Source: SABI01 sp963676605
Lineage (GTDB): Bacteria > Spirochaetota > Spirochaetia > Sphaerochaetales > Sphaerochaetaceae
Direction: 5' to 3'
DNA: 55,996 bases
NCBI GenBank assembly: GCA_963676605.2
Contig: CAXXSP010000014.1
Span: 1 to 55,996 of the forward strand
Both the position numbers and the translations under genes were made by a program. Each line of letters begins with the position of its first letter. Position 1 is the stretch's first letter. Of the stretch, positions 34,288 to 42,801 are shown piece by piece. The notes under the pieces are model-generated. The model was not told the origin of the DNA, did not search any database, and saw only the letters and a program-made list of their open reading frames with translations.

Positions 34288-36249
34288 ATGAAGTATCATG
34301 TTTCAAAAAACGGCAGCAATTCATCCCCCGGAACAAAAGACTATCCATTTCTCACAATAAATAGAGCTGCATCAATTGCTATTCCCGGAGATACGGTCAT
34401 TGTTCATGAGGGTGTATACCGAGAACATGTAGACCCTATGTTCAGCGGTCTCAGTGACAAACGAAGAATTACGTATCAAGCGGCAGAAGATGAGAAAGTA
34501 ATCATAACAGGCTCTGAACCCATTAAAAACTGGTCTCATGTTACCGAACAGGTATGGAAGGTAACACTTCCTAACACTTTTTTTGGAGATTTTAATCCAT
34601 ATAAAGAGATCGTGAAGGGAGATTGGGTTGTAAGTGAAGATAAAACCGTGCACCTCGGGGAGGTCTATCTGAATGGTATGTCGTTCTATGAATCAGAAAC
34701 CTATGAAGATCTATTTCATCCGGTAACGAGAACAGAGGCGGTTGATGACTGGACGCAACAGCGGTCCCGAATTCTTCATCCCGAACAGACGCGATATCTC
34801 TGGTACGTAGAGTCTGATGATGAAAGCACTACAATTTATGCAAATTTCCAAGGGAAGGACCCCAACAGCGAGCTTGTGGAAATAAATGTCAGACAGAACT
34901 GTTTTTATCCTACAAAAACACATATCAACTATATCACGGTACGGGGATTTGAACTTTCACAGGCAGCTACTCCCTGGGCACCTCCGACAGCAGACCAGCC
35001 TGGTCTTATAGGAGCACACTGGAGTAAAGGGTGGATCATAGAAGACAACCGTATTCATGATGCGAAATGCAGTGCTGTGAGTATAGGGAAAGAAATAACC
35101 TCAGGACACAATTACCGTACTGTACGTCGAGATAAACCTGGTTATCTCTATCAGCTGGAATCCGTTTTCAGTGCAGAACGTCTCGGATGGTCTAAAGAAG
35201 AGATCGGCTCTCATATTATCAGAAACAATGTTATATATGATTGCGGACAGAATGGGATCGTTGGACATCTCGGCTGTGTCTTCTCTGAGATATACGGAAA
35301 TCATATTTATAACATTGCCATAAAACGTGAGTTTTACGGCCATGAGATTGCAGGTATAAAACTTCATGCAGCGATTGATGTTCAGATCACCAATAACAGA
35401 ATTCATGACTGCACATTGGGGATATGGCTTGACTGGCAGACGCAGGGAACAAGGATTGGAAGTAATCTCCTCTATAGAAACAACAGAGACGCATTTATAG
35501 AGGTGAGCCATGGCCCTTACCTTGTTGACCATAATATCATGGCATCTTCGTACAATATCCTGAATGTTTCTCAGGGAGGGGCCTATGTGAACAATCTATT
35601 CGCGGGGAAAATGGTGATGAAGGATGTTCTTGACCGTTCGACGCAATATCATCTCCCTCATAGTACCAAAATCAAAGGTTTTTCATTGATCTATGGAGGT
35701 GATGACCGTTTCTTTAATAACCTCTACGCTCCAGGGGATCATGTGAAAAATTCAGGGACTGATCCTTACGAGACTGTCGAGGGTTCCGGTACACATCATT
35801 ATGATGGAAGACCTGTTTCCCTAGAAGAATATATTTCCAGAGTTGATGAGGTCCCAGGTGATCACCGCTCTTTTGATCTTGTTCAACAACCTGTTTATAT
35901 CAACGACAATTGTTATCTCCATGGAGCCAGAGCTTTTAATAGGGAACTCCACAATCTGATATTAGAGGATTTCGATCCTACAATAGATATTATTGAAGAG
36001 AAAAATGGTGTTTATCTGTCCTGTCGCCTGCCGGAAGCTTTTGAAACGTTCACATGCGGTATTCTGTCCACTCAGACACTGAAGCGAGTACGCATTGTTG
36101 ATGCAGAATTTGAGAATCCGGACGGATCACCCCTTATCCTGGATCATGACTTTCTGAACAGAAAGAAGGATGACGGTTGCGTTCCCGGTCCCATTACCAG
36201 CCTGAAAGCAGGCGATAATAAAGTAAGGGTTTGGCCTATCCATTCATGA
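34288..36249 (+). CDS. GH120 beta-xylosidase, right-handed beta-helix
   Basis: Cleaves xylose from xylo-oligosaccharides. The 653-residue chain is very like the GH120 enzyme XylC of Thermoanaerobacterium: KYHVSKNGSNSSPGTKDYPF, VIVHEGVYREHV, ATPWAPPTADQPGLIG, EFYGHEIAGIKLHAAID. With the start at ATG 34288 the assigned GH120 catalytic residues fall exactly at Asp382 (in IWLDWQ) and Glu405 (in FIEVSHGP), which also supports this start; AAGGAG lies about 10 nt before it. There is no signal peptide, so it acts in the cytoplasm on imported oligosaccharides. The codon use is AT-rich, like the importer genes. Confidence 0.92.
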   Translation: MKYHVSKNGSNSSPGTKDYPFLTINRAASIAIPGDTVIVHEGVYREHVDPMFSGLSDKRRITYQAAEDEKVIITGSEPIKNWSHVTEQVWKVTLPNTFFGDFNPYKEIVKGDWVVSEDKTVHLGEVYLNGMSFYESETYEDLFHPVTRTEAVDDWTQQRSRILHPEQTRYLWYVESDDESTTIYANFQGKDPNSELVEINVRQNCFYPTKTHINYITVRGFELSQAATPWAPPTADQPGLIGAHWSKGWIIEDNRIHDAKCSAVSIGKEITSGHNYRTVRRDKPGYLYQLESVFSAERLGWSKEEIGSHIIRNNVIYDCGQNGIVGHLGCVFSEIYGNHIYNIAIKREFYGHEIAGIKLHAAIDVQITNNRIHDCTLGIWLDWQTQGTRIGSNLLYRNNRDAFIEVSHGPYLVDHNIMASSYNILNVSQGGAYVNNLFAGKMVMKDVLDRSTQYHLPHSTKIKGFSLIYGGDDRFFNNLYAPGDHVKNSGTDPYETVEGSGTHHYDGRPVSLEEYISRVDEVPGDHRSFDLVQQPVYINDNCYLHGARAFNRELHNLILEDFDPTIDIIEEKNGVYLSCRLPEAFETFTCGILSTQTLKRVRIVDAEFENPDGSPLILDHDFLNRKKDDGCVPGPITSLKAGDNKVRVWPIHS

Positions 36250-36426
36250 AAAGTTCCGTACGCCACACCTGATGCAGCAAGCGGTAGTACAGCAATACCT
36301 TCAGGATTCATGAGACGGTGTTCCATAGATGAAAGGACTTGATACGTAAAAACAATCATCTAGAGGTGCTTCTTTTTTGATAATACAGATCATACCTGGA
36401 GTAGCTGCAGTCATGAGGAAATCGGA

Positions 36427-36458
36427 AGCCTCCTGTGAATTTTACGGAACAGGAGGCT
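36427..36458 (+). terminator. hairpin in the 354-bp gap after the GH120 gene
   Basis: AGCCTCCTGT (36427-36436) pairs perfectly with ACAGGAGGCT (36449-36458), loop 12 nt. No T run follows on either strand, so it is a weak terminator or mRNA-stabilising end of the sugar operon. The remaining part of the 36250-36603 gap holds no gene that I can support. Confidence 0.5.
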
Positions 36459-36546
36459 CCTCCCATGACATCTCGAATATATTTGTCCCCTGGTAATTCA
36501 GGGGATACTTTCTCTATACGAAGCAATCTCTCTGTGACTATGATAC

Positions 36547-36576
36547 TTTACGGTATGAGAGGATACTCAGTATGGT
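36547..36576 (+). promoter_or_regulatory. possible promoter of the second MFS gene
   Basis: TTTACG (36547-36552), 18 nt spacer, TATGGT (36571-36576). The leader would be about 20 nt with AAGGCAGG shortly before the ATG at 36604. Confidence 0.4.
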
Positions 36577-36603
36577 ATATACAGAATATTCGAAGGCAGG
36601 ACT

Positions 36604-37827
36604 ATGAAGGACTCAACTCAGAGACGTAATTATACAGGATTCCTCATTCACGCGCTGTTTTTAGCGCTTACGATGAATTTCATCGACGTAAATACGGTCG
36701 TCCCCTCCATGATAGGAGAGCTCGGGGGAAATGCATTCCATCTCGGACTGCTCTCGGCGATCATGGTGGGTGGAACGAGCTTTATGCAGCTCGTCTTCGC
36801 CGGTTTCATCAATCATCTCCCGAGAAAGAAGCCTGCACTGCTCGTCGGGATCTATCTCCGTGTTTCCGCTCTCATGTCTCTCGGTTTTTTTCTGCTGAAT
36901 CTTGGAAGTGAAGCATCCTGGAAGATCTGGGCTGTGATACTGCTCATGACCACCTTCTCGTTCAGCGGGTCGTTTGCAAATATCAGTTACACGGACCTGA
37001 TGGGGCGTGCCGTTCCGGCAGAGAAAAGAAAAACACTCATTATGAACAAACAGCTGATCAGCAGCGTGGGGATCATCATCTCCTCAGTGCTTGTGAAGCT
37101 TATTCTCTCCTACTACGCCTACCCTGTGAACTATTCCTATCTGTTCATTATTGGCTCTTCACTCCTGCTGCTGGGAACGAGCGGGTTCTGGATGATCAGA
37201 GAGCCGGTTGCACTCTCCTCAGTCAATACGGAGAAAAAGAGATCGATCTCCCTATTTATGAAAGCTCTGAAGGAAGACAGGAATCTCCGGTTCTATCTTC
37301 TGTGGATCAATCTGAGCGGGGTTATCATGTCGTCGATCCCGTTTCTCATCATGTTTGGGAGAACTCAGTTCGAGGTCGACGGATCTACGGTCGGAACGTT
37401 CCTCCTTTTCCAGATGATCGGGGGACTGGTCACGACAACCGCTCTGAATCTCTTCTATAAAAAAGAGCAGTACCGTCCCCTCCTCTACCTGTTCATTATC
37501 GTGGCGGCAGCCACCCCGGTTCTCGCACTCCTGCTGAAGGGGTCTGTCTCCACCTACATGTTCCTCTTCCTGTTCACCGGAGCAAGTTCTCAGCTGTATA
37601 AAATCGTGCAGCCCGGAATACTTCTCGAAATCTCAACCGATGAGAACCGATCCCTCTATGCCGGACTCTCCGGAGCAGGGGCGATCATGAACATCGTATT
37701 CCCGGTAGCGGCAGGAGCCGTCGTGACTCTCATCGGGTATGAAGGGGTATTCATCCTCACCTCTCTCTACATCCTTTCGGGCTTCATTGCTGCACGGAAG
37801 ATCATCTGTTCACGCTTCACATTGTGA
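36604..37827 (+). CDS. MFS transporter
   Basis: A 407-residue major facilitator protein with about 12 hydrophobic segments. The early part FIDVNTVVPSMIGELGGNAFHLGLLSAIMVGG and the cytoplasmic loop INHLPRKKPALLVG fit the family. The middle loop (NTEKKRSISLFMKALKEDRNLRFYLLW) divides the two halves. Substrate unknown. It lies after the xylo-oligosaccharide operon but has its own promoter and less AT-rich codons, so it need not belong to it. Its 3' end overlaps the convergent hydrolase gene by 18 nt. Confidence 0.85.
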   Translation: MKDSTQRRNYTGFLIHALFLALTMNFIDVNTVVPSMIGELGGNAFHLGLLSAIMVGGTSFMQLVFAGFINHLPRKKPALLVGIYLRVSALMSLGFFLLNLGSEASWKIWAVILLMTTFSFSGSFANISYTDLMGRAVPAEKRKTLIMNKQLISSVGIIISSVLVKLILSYYAYPVNYSYLFIIGSSLLLLGTSGFWMIREPVALSSVNTEKKRSISLFMKALKEDRNLRFYLLWINLSGVIMSSIPFLIMFGRTQFEVDGSTVGTFLLFQMIGGLVTTTALNLFYKKEQYRPLLYLFIIVAAATPVLALLLKGSVSTYMFLFLFTGASSQLYKIVQPGILLEISTDENRSLYAGLSGAGAIMNIVFPVAAGAVVTLIGYEGVFILTSLYILSGFIAARKIICSRFTL

Positions 37828-38727
37828 ACCTGAAGAAGCAATGATCGATACGATCGTGTTCAGAGCATCCACCCCCTCTTTCATGGGAAAGAGGGGAAAA
37901 TCATGATTCATTCCCTCCACCTCAATGTAGTTGAGAGGATTAGACGTGCGTATTCTCTCTGCGAAATGCCTGATATCACTGAGGAAGATTTCATGGGTAC
38001 CGGTGAAGAGGGTCACCTCGATCTCTTTTTCGATTTCAGATTCCAGGGGTGATACCAGCGGGTCATCCCAGGCAAGATCTCCCTTGTAGTGCTTTCCGAC
38101 CTCTCTGAGGTAGGTTCTGTTCAGCAGGGGATCGACGGCCTCCAGTTCTTTGACGGCAGGGTCGGAAAGGGAGAGGTCAAGCCAAGGCGAGATAAGGATG
38201 AGATGGCGCGGCTTCAGATTCTCAAGAGATACAAGAGCGAGTGAGAGACCTCCTCCGGCGCTGTCGCCGGCTATGATATCGGCCTCCGGCAGAGTCCCGA
38301 GTACCTGCTTCATGGCCGAGTGGACGTCCAGGGCTGTGTATCTCGGCGTCTTGGGATACACCGGCATATGGACGGAGAGCGGAGTCTCTCTGATGAGTGC
38401 GTCGATGAAGTGGAAATGGAGTGGAGAGGGATCATCGATATAGGCTCCCCCATGGAAATAGATCATCCGCTGCTGCGGGTCGGTTTTCTTCGGGACGAAG
38501 GTCAGGACAGGAACTCCCTCACACAGCTCCATTGTCATGGTTGAGTAAAAGAGCATGACTTTCGGTGGCACATACGCTCTTTCCTGATCCTCTCTTTTTT
38601 CCTCAAGGTAGGGAGCGAGGTCCTCAGGTGGCCTGAAGACACCGAGACGTTTATTTGCATAGAACATGAGCTCATAGACTTTCGATAGAAAGCTCTGGCT
38701 TGTATGTCCCCTCTGTAACTGATCCAT
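37810..38727 (-). CDS. alpha/beta hydrolase, HSL-type esterase
   Basis: An esterase of the hormone-sensitive-lipase group. The oxyanion motif is YFHGGAYIDDP (HGGA), the nucleophile elbow is GDSAGGGLSLA, and the acid and His fall in VTLFTGTHEIFLSD and GMNHDFPLF. Length 305 from ATG 38727; this start lies 6 nt after a TACAAT -10 box, and the longer frame (to 38826) would cross the promoter and the divergent gene. The natural ester is unknown; acetylated sugars are possible. Confidence 0.87.
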   Translation of the reverse strand: MDQLQRGHTSQSFLSKVYELMFYANKRLGVFRPPEDLAPYLEEKREDQERAYVPPKVMLFYSTMTMELCEGVPVLTFVPKKTDPQQRMIYFHGGAYIDDPSPLHFHFIDALIRETPLSVHMPVYPKTPRYTALDVHSAMKQVLGTLPEADIIAGDSAGGGLSLALVSLENLKPRHLILISPWLDLSLSDPAVKELEAVDPLLNRTYLREVGKHYKGDLAWDDPLVSPLESEIEKEIEVTLFTGTHEIFLSDIRHFAERIRTSNPLNYIEVEGMNHDFPLFPMKEGVDALNTIVSIIASSGSQCEA

Positions 38728-38733
38728 TATTCC

Positions 38734-38761
38734 ATTGTACACAGGAAACGGGATTTGCCAA
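38734..38761 (-). promoter_or_regulatory. promoter of the alpha/beta hydrolase gene, -10 box 6 nt from the ATG
   Basis: TTGGCA (38756-38761), 16 nt spacer, TACAAT (38734-38739) on the minus strand, then 6 nt (ggaata) to the ATG. Both boxes match 5 of 6 consensus bases. A leaderless mRNA is predicted. The -35 box overlaps that of the divergent DUF72 gene. Confidence 0.65.
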
Positions 38762-38783
38762 GAGATACGAATGTGAGTATCAT
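38755..38783 (+). promoter_or_regulatory. promoter of the DUF72 gene, -10 box 8 nt from the ATG
   Basis: TTGCCA (38755-38760), 17 nt spacer, TATCAT (38778-38783), then 8 nt (gggaaggt) to the ATG at 38792. The RNA would start 1-2 nt before the ATG; GGGAAGG could act as ribosome binding site only if transcription starts further upstream. Confidence 0.55.
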
Positions 38784-38791
38784 GGGAAGGT

Positions 38792-39640
38792 ATGAACTCC
38801 GTACTCTTCGGGACATCATCATTCATCTATCCCTCCTGGGAAGGACTCGTGTACTCGTCGGCTTCCCCGAAACAGCCGCTGAGGGAATATGCAGATCATT
38901 TTCCCATGGTGGAAATCGACCGGTGGTTCTGGTCGCTCGGGAAAGACAGTGCCGGACTCCCCTCCCCCGTTACTGTACAGGAGTATGATGAGTCGACCCC
39001 CGAAGACTTCCGGTTCATCATCAAGTGCCCGAATGCTCTCACACTCCCGTTCAACCCGATCACAGGAGAGAAAAACAGGTTCTTCCTCTCGAAGAGTCTG
39101 ATGGAGGAATATCTTGATTCGCTCGAACAGCTTTCCCCGAAGACAGGGCTCCACATGCTGCAGTTCGGGTACCTGAACCGGAATATGTTCTCAACCCGCC
39201 GTGAATTCATGTCGAAGATTGAATCCTTTGCGTCCGCCATCCCCTCCTCAGTACCTCTGGGTCTGGAAATACGCAATCCGGGATATCTTTCTTACGATTA
39301 TTTCTCTGCCCTGAAAGATATGAATATCGCACCGGTACTCCTCAGCGGGTATTGGATGCCTGATGTGGTGGAAACGATAGAAAGGTATGAGGAGGCGTTC
39401 TCCCCCGTCATGGTTATCCGCCTTCACGGAGAGAACCGGGAAGATATAGAGGAGGCGACGGGGAATCAATGGGACCGGATCATCTTCGATCGCTCCCGCG
39501 ATATAGCCCGTATCGGGGCTGTGATCGCTCAGCTCTCAGCTGAGAGACAGATCTTTGTCGCTGTGAACAACCATTTTGAGGGATCTGCCCCTCTCTCCAT
39601 TCTTCGGCTGAAAAAGGCTATGGGAGAAGACGTGTGGTAG
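38792..39640 (+). CDS. DUF72 (YecE-like) protein
   Basis: A TIM-barrel protein of the DUF72/YecE family, whose reaction is not established. Typical segments: FGTSSFIYPSWEGLVYS at the start, YADHFPMVEIDRWFW, EDFRFIIKCPNALT, LGLEIRNPGYLS and FVAVNNHFEGSAPLSI near the end. Length 282. It overlaps the 3' end of the convergent PIG-L gene by 23 nt. Confidence 0.9.
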   Translation: MNSVLFGTSSFIYPSWEGLVYSSASPKQPLREYADHFPMVEIDRWFWSLGKDSAGLPSPVTVQEYDESTPEDFRFIIKCPNALTLPFNPITGEKNRFFLSKSLMEEYLDSLEQLSPKTGLHMLQFGYLNRNMFSTRREFMSKIESFASAIPSSVPLGLEIRNPGYLSYDYFSALKDMNIAPVLLSGYWMPDVVETIERYEEAFSPVMVIRLHGENREDIEEATGNQWDRIIFDRSRDIARIGAVIAQLSAERQIFVAVNNHFEGSAPLSILRLKKAMGEDVW

Positions 39641-40325
39641 GTCTGCTCCGTCTGTCGCAATAGGAGAAGGCTTCCGCCACACGGACACCGCACTGCCATC
39701 CGCGGTATCCTCCGAGGACTTCAATGAAGTGGATAAAATCCTTCGCCTGCCCGTCATGCATGAAATCGAGCTGGCTTGCATGCTCTCCAAGTGCTTTGAT
39801 CTTGTTCTCGAAAGAATCTGTGATATCGACATAGAGGTCAGGATGCATCTCCCGCGCTTCAGCGCCTTCCATGTAGAGAATCCATGGAGCGGTTTCGAGC
39901 GGGTCGGAGTCCCCATCAACACCCCGTAAAGCGGAGAGGAGAGAACATCTGTGAACAAGTCGGTTCGCGGCACAGTGGTCTGGATGGGCATCTCCTTCCC
40001 CATGGGTGATGATAAGATCGGGTCTGACAGAACGTATCAGGTCTGTGAGCCGTTCTATCTGTGTTCCGTTTTCTGCCTCGAGACTCATATCATCGAAGCC
40101 GAGACAGGTATAGTGGGCACCGATCACGGCACTTGAACGTGCCGCTTCTATCAGACGGGTTCTTTCCAGTTCCGGCTTTGAGAGCGTCCGGTGACCGAGG
40201 TTCCCGTTGGTAAGGGAGCAGACGACAACCTGGTCTCCCCGCTTCACGCAGGTATCAAGCGTACCAAAGCAGCCGATCTCCACATCATCCGGGTGAGCGC
40301 CGATGGCAAGTATCTTAATCCCCAT
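39618..40325 (-). CDS. PIG-L family deacetylase (BshB/LmbE-like)
   Basis: Zinc deacetylases of this family remove acetyl groups from N-acetylglucosamine-type substrates. The zinc ligands are in AIGAHPDDVEIGC (His-x-x-Asp-Asp) and GDAHPDHCAANRL (His). The length of 235 residues and the sequence ITHGEGDAHPDH resemble BshB1 of bacillithiol synthesis, but no bshA or bshC gene is here, so the substrate stays open. It overlaps the end of the upstream MBL gene by 11 nt; both are probably co-transcribed. Confidence 0.88.
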   Translation of the reverse strand: MGIKILAIGAHPDDVEIGCFGTLDTCVKRGDQVVVCSLTNGNLGHRTLSKPELERTRLIEAARSSAVIGAHYTCLGFDDMSLEAENGTQIERLTDLIRSVRPDLIITHGEGDAHPDHCAANRLVHRCSLLSALRGVDGDSDPLETAPWILYMEGAEAREMHPDLYVDITDSFENKIKALGEHASQLDFMHDGQAKDFIHFIEVLGGYRGWQCGVRVAEAFSYCDRRSRPTTRLLP

Positions 40326-41994
40326 TCTGTGCTCCCCACCTGTTGTTCAGGTCCTCGATCGTCTCGGTCAGTCGGTCCATCGCACGTGACAGTCTCAGAG
40401 CATCCTTCGTCTCTTCCCCGTCCATAATCGAATCGGCGTGATTTTTCATCCTCTCCAGGATATGTGCTGTCCCTTCAAAGGCGACTTCAAGTTCAGCAAT
40501 CGAGGAACGGAGCTCCTGCTTCGTCTGGAGCCAGATACTCATCTCCTCCGCCTGCGGGAATTCTCCCGCGAGGAGGTCGAAGCTCTCACCGACCGAAGGC
40601 GGCCACGCAGGGAGATTCAGAGAGTGGCAGAGGAGTCCGGCAAAGTGTTTGCTTACCCGTTCATCACCATGTACGACAAAGACCTGCTTGAGACGAGGAG
40701 AGAAGTTGCTGATCCACCTGATAAGCCCTCCCCTGTCTGCATGCCCGCTCATACCCATAAGACGGGTGATCTCGGCCTTCACTTCGATATTCTCACCGAA
40801 GATCTTCACCTTTTTCGCACCGTCGAGAATACTGCGTCCAAGAGTTCCTTTCGCCTGGTAGCCGCTGAAGAGAATGGTATTCCTGGCTGACCAGAGGTTG
40901 TATTTGAGGTGATGCTTGATCCGCCCGGCCTCACACATACCGCTGGCCGAGATAATGACACAGCTCTCATTGAAATCATTGATCCTCTTCGAGTCATCGC
41001 TTGTCAGACTCATCTTCAAGGAAGGGAATCGCAGGGGATTGTCTCCGTCCTCAATGATCTGCAGGGCCTCTTCATCGAAGTACCCTTCTATATTTCTGCT
41101 GAAGATTCTGGTAGCCTCGATTGCAAGAGGAGAGTCGAGAAATACAGGGATGTTGAAACCGGGAGCGATCAGGTCATGATCGATAATGTGCCGGATGATA
41201 TAGAGAATTTCCTGGGTACGTCCCACGGCGAACGAGGGGATAATCACATTCCCTCCCCGTTTGAAGGTTTTCTCGATCGTCTCGGCGAGCTGATGAGCCC
41301 GGGCTATCGTATTCTCCCTCTGGGTGGGATGATCGGGAATTGGATGCTGCCTGTCCCCGTAGGTTGATTCCATCACGACAAAGTCGGCGTCATCGAGAAG
41401 TACCGGATCGTTGATCAGAGGCTGATCCGTATTTCCTATATCTCCGGAGAACACGATGGTTTTCTCATCCTCTCCCTCTTTCATACGTATCCGTATCGAA
41501 GAAGATCCGAGGATATGTCCTGCATCTGTGAAAGTCACCTGAATGGAGTCGGTTAGATTGAATTCTTCACCGTACTCGTGGGGAATGAAGTAGTCCATTG
41601 CCCGTTGGGCATCTTCCACCGTATATAACGGCTCTATCTCCCTCTTACCGTCACGGCGCCGTTTCCTGTTCGTCCATTCGGCTTCCATCTCCTGGATATG
41701 TCCCGAATCAACGAGCATGATCGAGCAGAGGTCCTCGGAGGCGGAGGTCGCATGCACCGAACCGTGAAAACCTTCCCGGACCATCATCGGGATTCTTCCC
41801 GAGTGATCGATATGGGCGTGGGTAAGGAGTATGTAGTCAATTGTGTCCGGATAAAACTGAAAATCCGTACCCAGCTTTTTCTCATCGGCTCCCTGCGGGA
41901 GACCACAGTCAACGAGAATGCGTGTTCCTGCACATTCAAGCAGCGTGCAACTGCCTGTGACCGTCTGTGCAGCACCGTAAAATGTAATATTCAT
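40315..41994 (-). CDS. metallo-beta-lactamase/beta-CASP RNA nuclease-like protein
   Basis: A bacterial CPSF73-like nuclease with MBL and beta-CASP domains. Metal motif THAHIDHSGRIPMM, GHILGSSS, FSGDIGNTDQP and ESTYGDRQH belong to the MBL part; beta-CASP motifs follow: PSFAVGRTQEILYII, SPLAIEATRIF, SASGMCEAGRI, and the RNA-metabolising MBL motif with GMSGHADRGGL. The last 90 residues are an extra helical tail (ELRSSIAELEVAFEGTAHILERM) that may be a coiled coil. The start ATG 41992-41994 (NITFYGAAQTVTGSC) lies 6 nt after a -10 box. About 559 residues. Confidence 0.93.
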   Translation of the reverse strand: MNITFYGAAQTVTGSCTLLECAGTRILVDCGLPQGADEKKLGTDFQFYPDTIDYILLTHAHIDHSGRIPMMVREGFHGSVHATSASEDLCSIMLVDSGHIQEMEAEWTNRKRRRDGKREIEPLYTVEDAQRAMDYFIPHEYGEEFNLTDSIQVTFTDAGHILGSSSIRIRMKEGEDEKTIVFSGDIGNTDQPLINDPVLLDDADFVVMESTYGDRQHPIPDHPTQRENTIARAHQLAETIEKTFKRGGNVIIPSFAVGRTQEILYIIRHIIDHDLIAPGFNIPVFLDSPLAIEATRIFSRNIEGYFDEEALQIIEDGDNPLRFPSLKMSLTSDDSKRINDFNESCVIISASGMCEAGRIKHHLKYNLWSARNTILFSGYQAKGTLGRSILDGAKKVKIFGENIEVKAEITRLMGMSGHADRGGLIRWISNFSPRLKQVFVVHGDERVSKHFAGLLCHSLNLPAWPPSVGESFDLLAGEFPQAEEMSIWLQTKQELRSSIAELEVAFEGTAHILERMKNHADSIMDGEETKDALRLSRAMDRLTETIEDLNNRWGAQNGD

Positions 41995-42000
41995 ACCTAA

Positions 42001-42029
42001 AGGATACTTCCACACTGCTTTATTGTCTA
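42001..42029 (-). promoter_or_regulatory. promoter of the MBL nuclease gene, -10 box 6 nt from the ATG
   Basis: TAGACA (42024-42029), 17 nt spacer, TATCCT (42001-42006) on the minus strand, then 6 nt (ttaggt) to the ATG ending at 41992. A leaderless mRNA is predicted. Confidence 0.6.
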
Positions 42030-42047
42030 TAAAAAGTATTCTATAAT
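42019..42047 (+). promoter_or_regulatory. promoter of the LUD gene
   Basis: TTTATT (42019-42024), 17 nt spacer and a perfect TATAAT (42042-42047). The leader of about 16 nt holds GGAGG at 42058-42062 before the ATG at 42070. It overlaps the divergent MBL promoter. Confidence 0.55.
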
Positions 42048-42069
42048 CTTCTTCCATGGAGGCAGGAAG

Positions 42070-42750
42070 ATGGATGTACACAAAGAGAAGATCATACGAC
42101 TTCATATCAGGAAGACGATGAAGAACCTGGAGAAGAACAACTACGGAGTATCATATGTGCCCGACAGCGAGGGCGTTGTGTCGCTCCTCTCATCACTGAT
42201 CCCTGAAGGGAGCGTGATCGGTTCCGGAGGTTCTGTGACGCTGAATGATACGGGTGTGATCGATTTCGTGAAGAGCGGGAACTATACCTATCTTGACCGG
42301 TATGAGAAGGGCATCTCCCGTGAAGAATTTCTCAGGCGGACCCGTGAACACCTTGCCAGTGATGTCTATCTGAGCAGTGCGAACGCTCTGACCGAACGGG
42401 GTGAGCTCTACGTCGTCGACGGGTCGAACAACCGCCTCGGAGCCCTCCTCTGGGGACCTGCAAAAGTATATGTCGTGGTAGGCCAGAACAAGATCGTCAG
42501 GAATCTGAGAGAAGCGGTGAACCGCCTCAAACATATTGCGGCACCCGCAAACTCGGTGCGTCTCAGCAAGGAAACCCACTGTGTTACTACAGGTTCCTGT
42601 ATCGCTCCGTCCTTTGACGAGAACAATCTGATGGCAGTCCCTGCCGGGGCCTGCCCGAACGGTATCTGCTCATCCTTTCTCGTACTCGGCCATCAGAGCA
42701 TAGCCGAGCGGATACATGTCATTATCGTAGGAGAGGACCTCGGATACTAG
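42070..42750 (+). CDS. LUD-domain protein (LutC/YkgG-like, DUF162)
   Basis: LUD-domain proteins include LutC, a part of the L-lactate oxidation complex, but many stand alone with unknown roles. Here SLLSSLIPEGSVIGSGGSVTLNDTGVIDF, YLSSANALTERGELYVVDGSNNRLG and KVYVVVGQNKIVRNLREAVNRLKHIAAP are diagnostic. A late cysteine group (CVTTGSCIAP, ACPNGICSSF) could bind a metal or cluster. No lutA or lutB is adjacent. Length 226. Confidence 0.88.
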   Translation: MDVHKEKIIRLHIRKTMKNLEKNNYGVSYVPDSEGVVSLLSSLIPEGSVIGSGGSVTLNDTGVIDFVKSGNYTYLDRYEKGISREEFLRRTREHLASDVYLSSANALTERGELYVVDGSNNRLGALLWGPAKVYVVVGQNKIVRNLREAVNRLKHIAAPANSVRLSKETHCVTTGSCIAPSFDENNLMAVPAGACPNGICSSFLVLGHQSIAERIHVIIVGEDLGY

Positions 42751-42775
42751 AACAGCCGTGGCCTCTCGCTTTTCC

Positions 42776-42796
42776 CCCTCCCCTCAGACGGGAGGG
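42776..42796. terminator. hairpin between convergent genes
   Basis: CCCTCCC (42776-42782) and GGGAGGG (42790-42796), perfect 7-bp stem with a 7-nt loop, between the LUD gene (+) and the PTS IIA gene (-). There is no T run, so it is at most a weak bidirectional terminator. Confidence 0.4.
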
Positions 42797-42801
42797 AAGA
42801 T

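Noticed and set aside
42776..42796. Strong intrinsic terminator
   Set aside because: The stem is perfect, but no T run follows on either strand; listed only as a weak hairpin.
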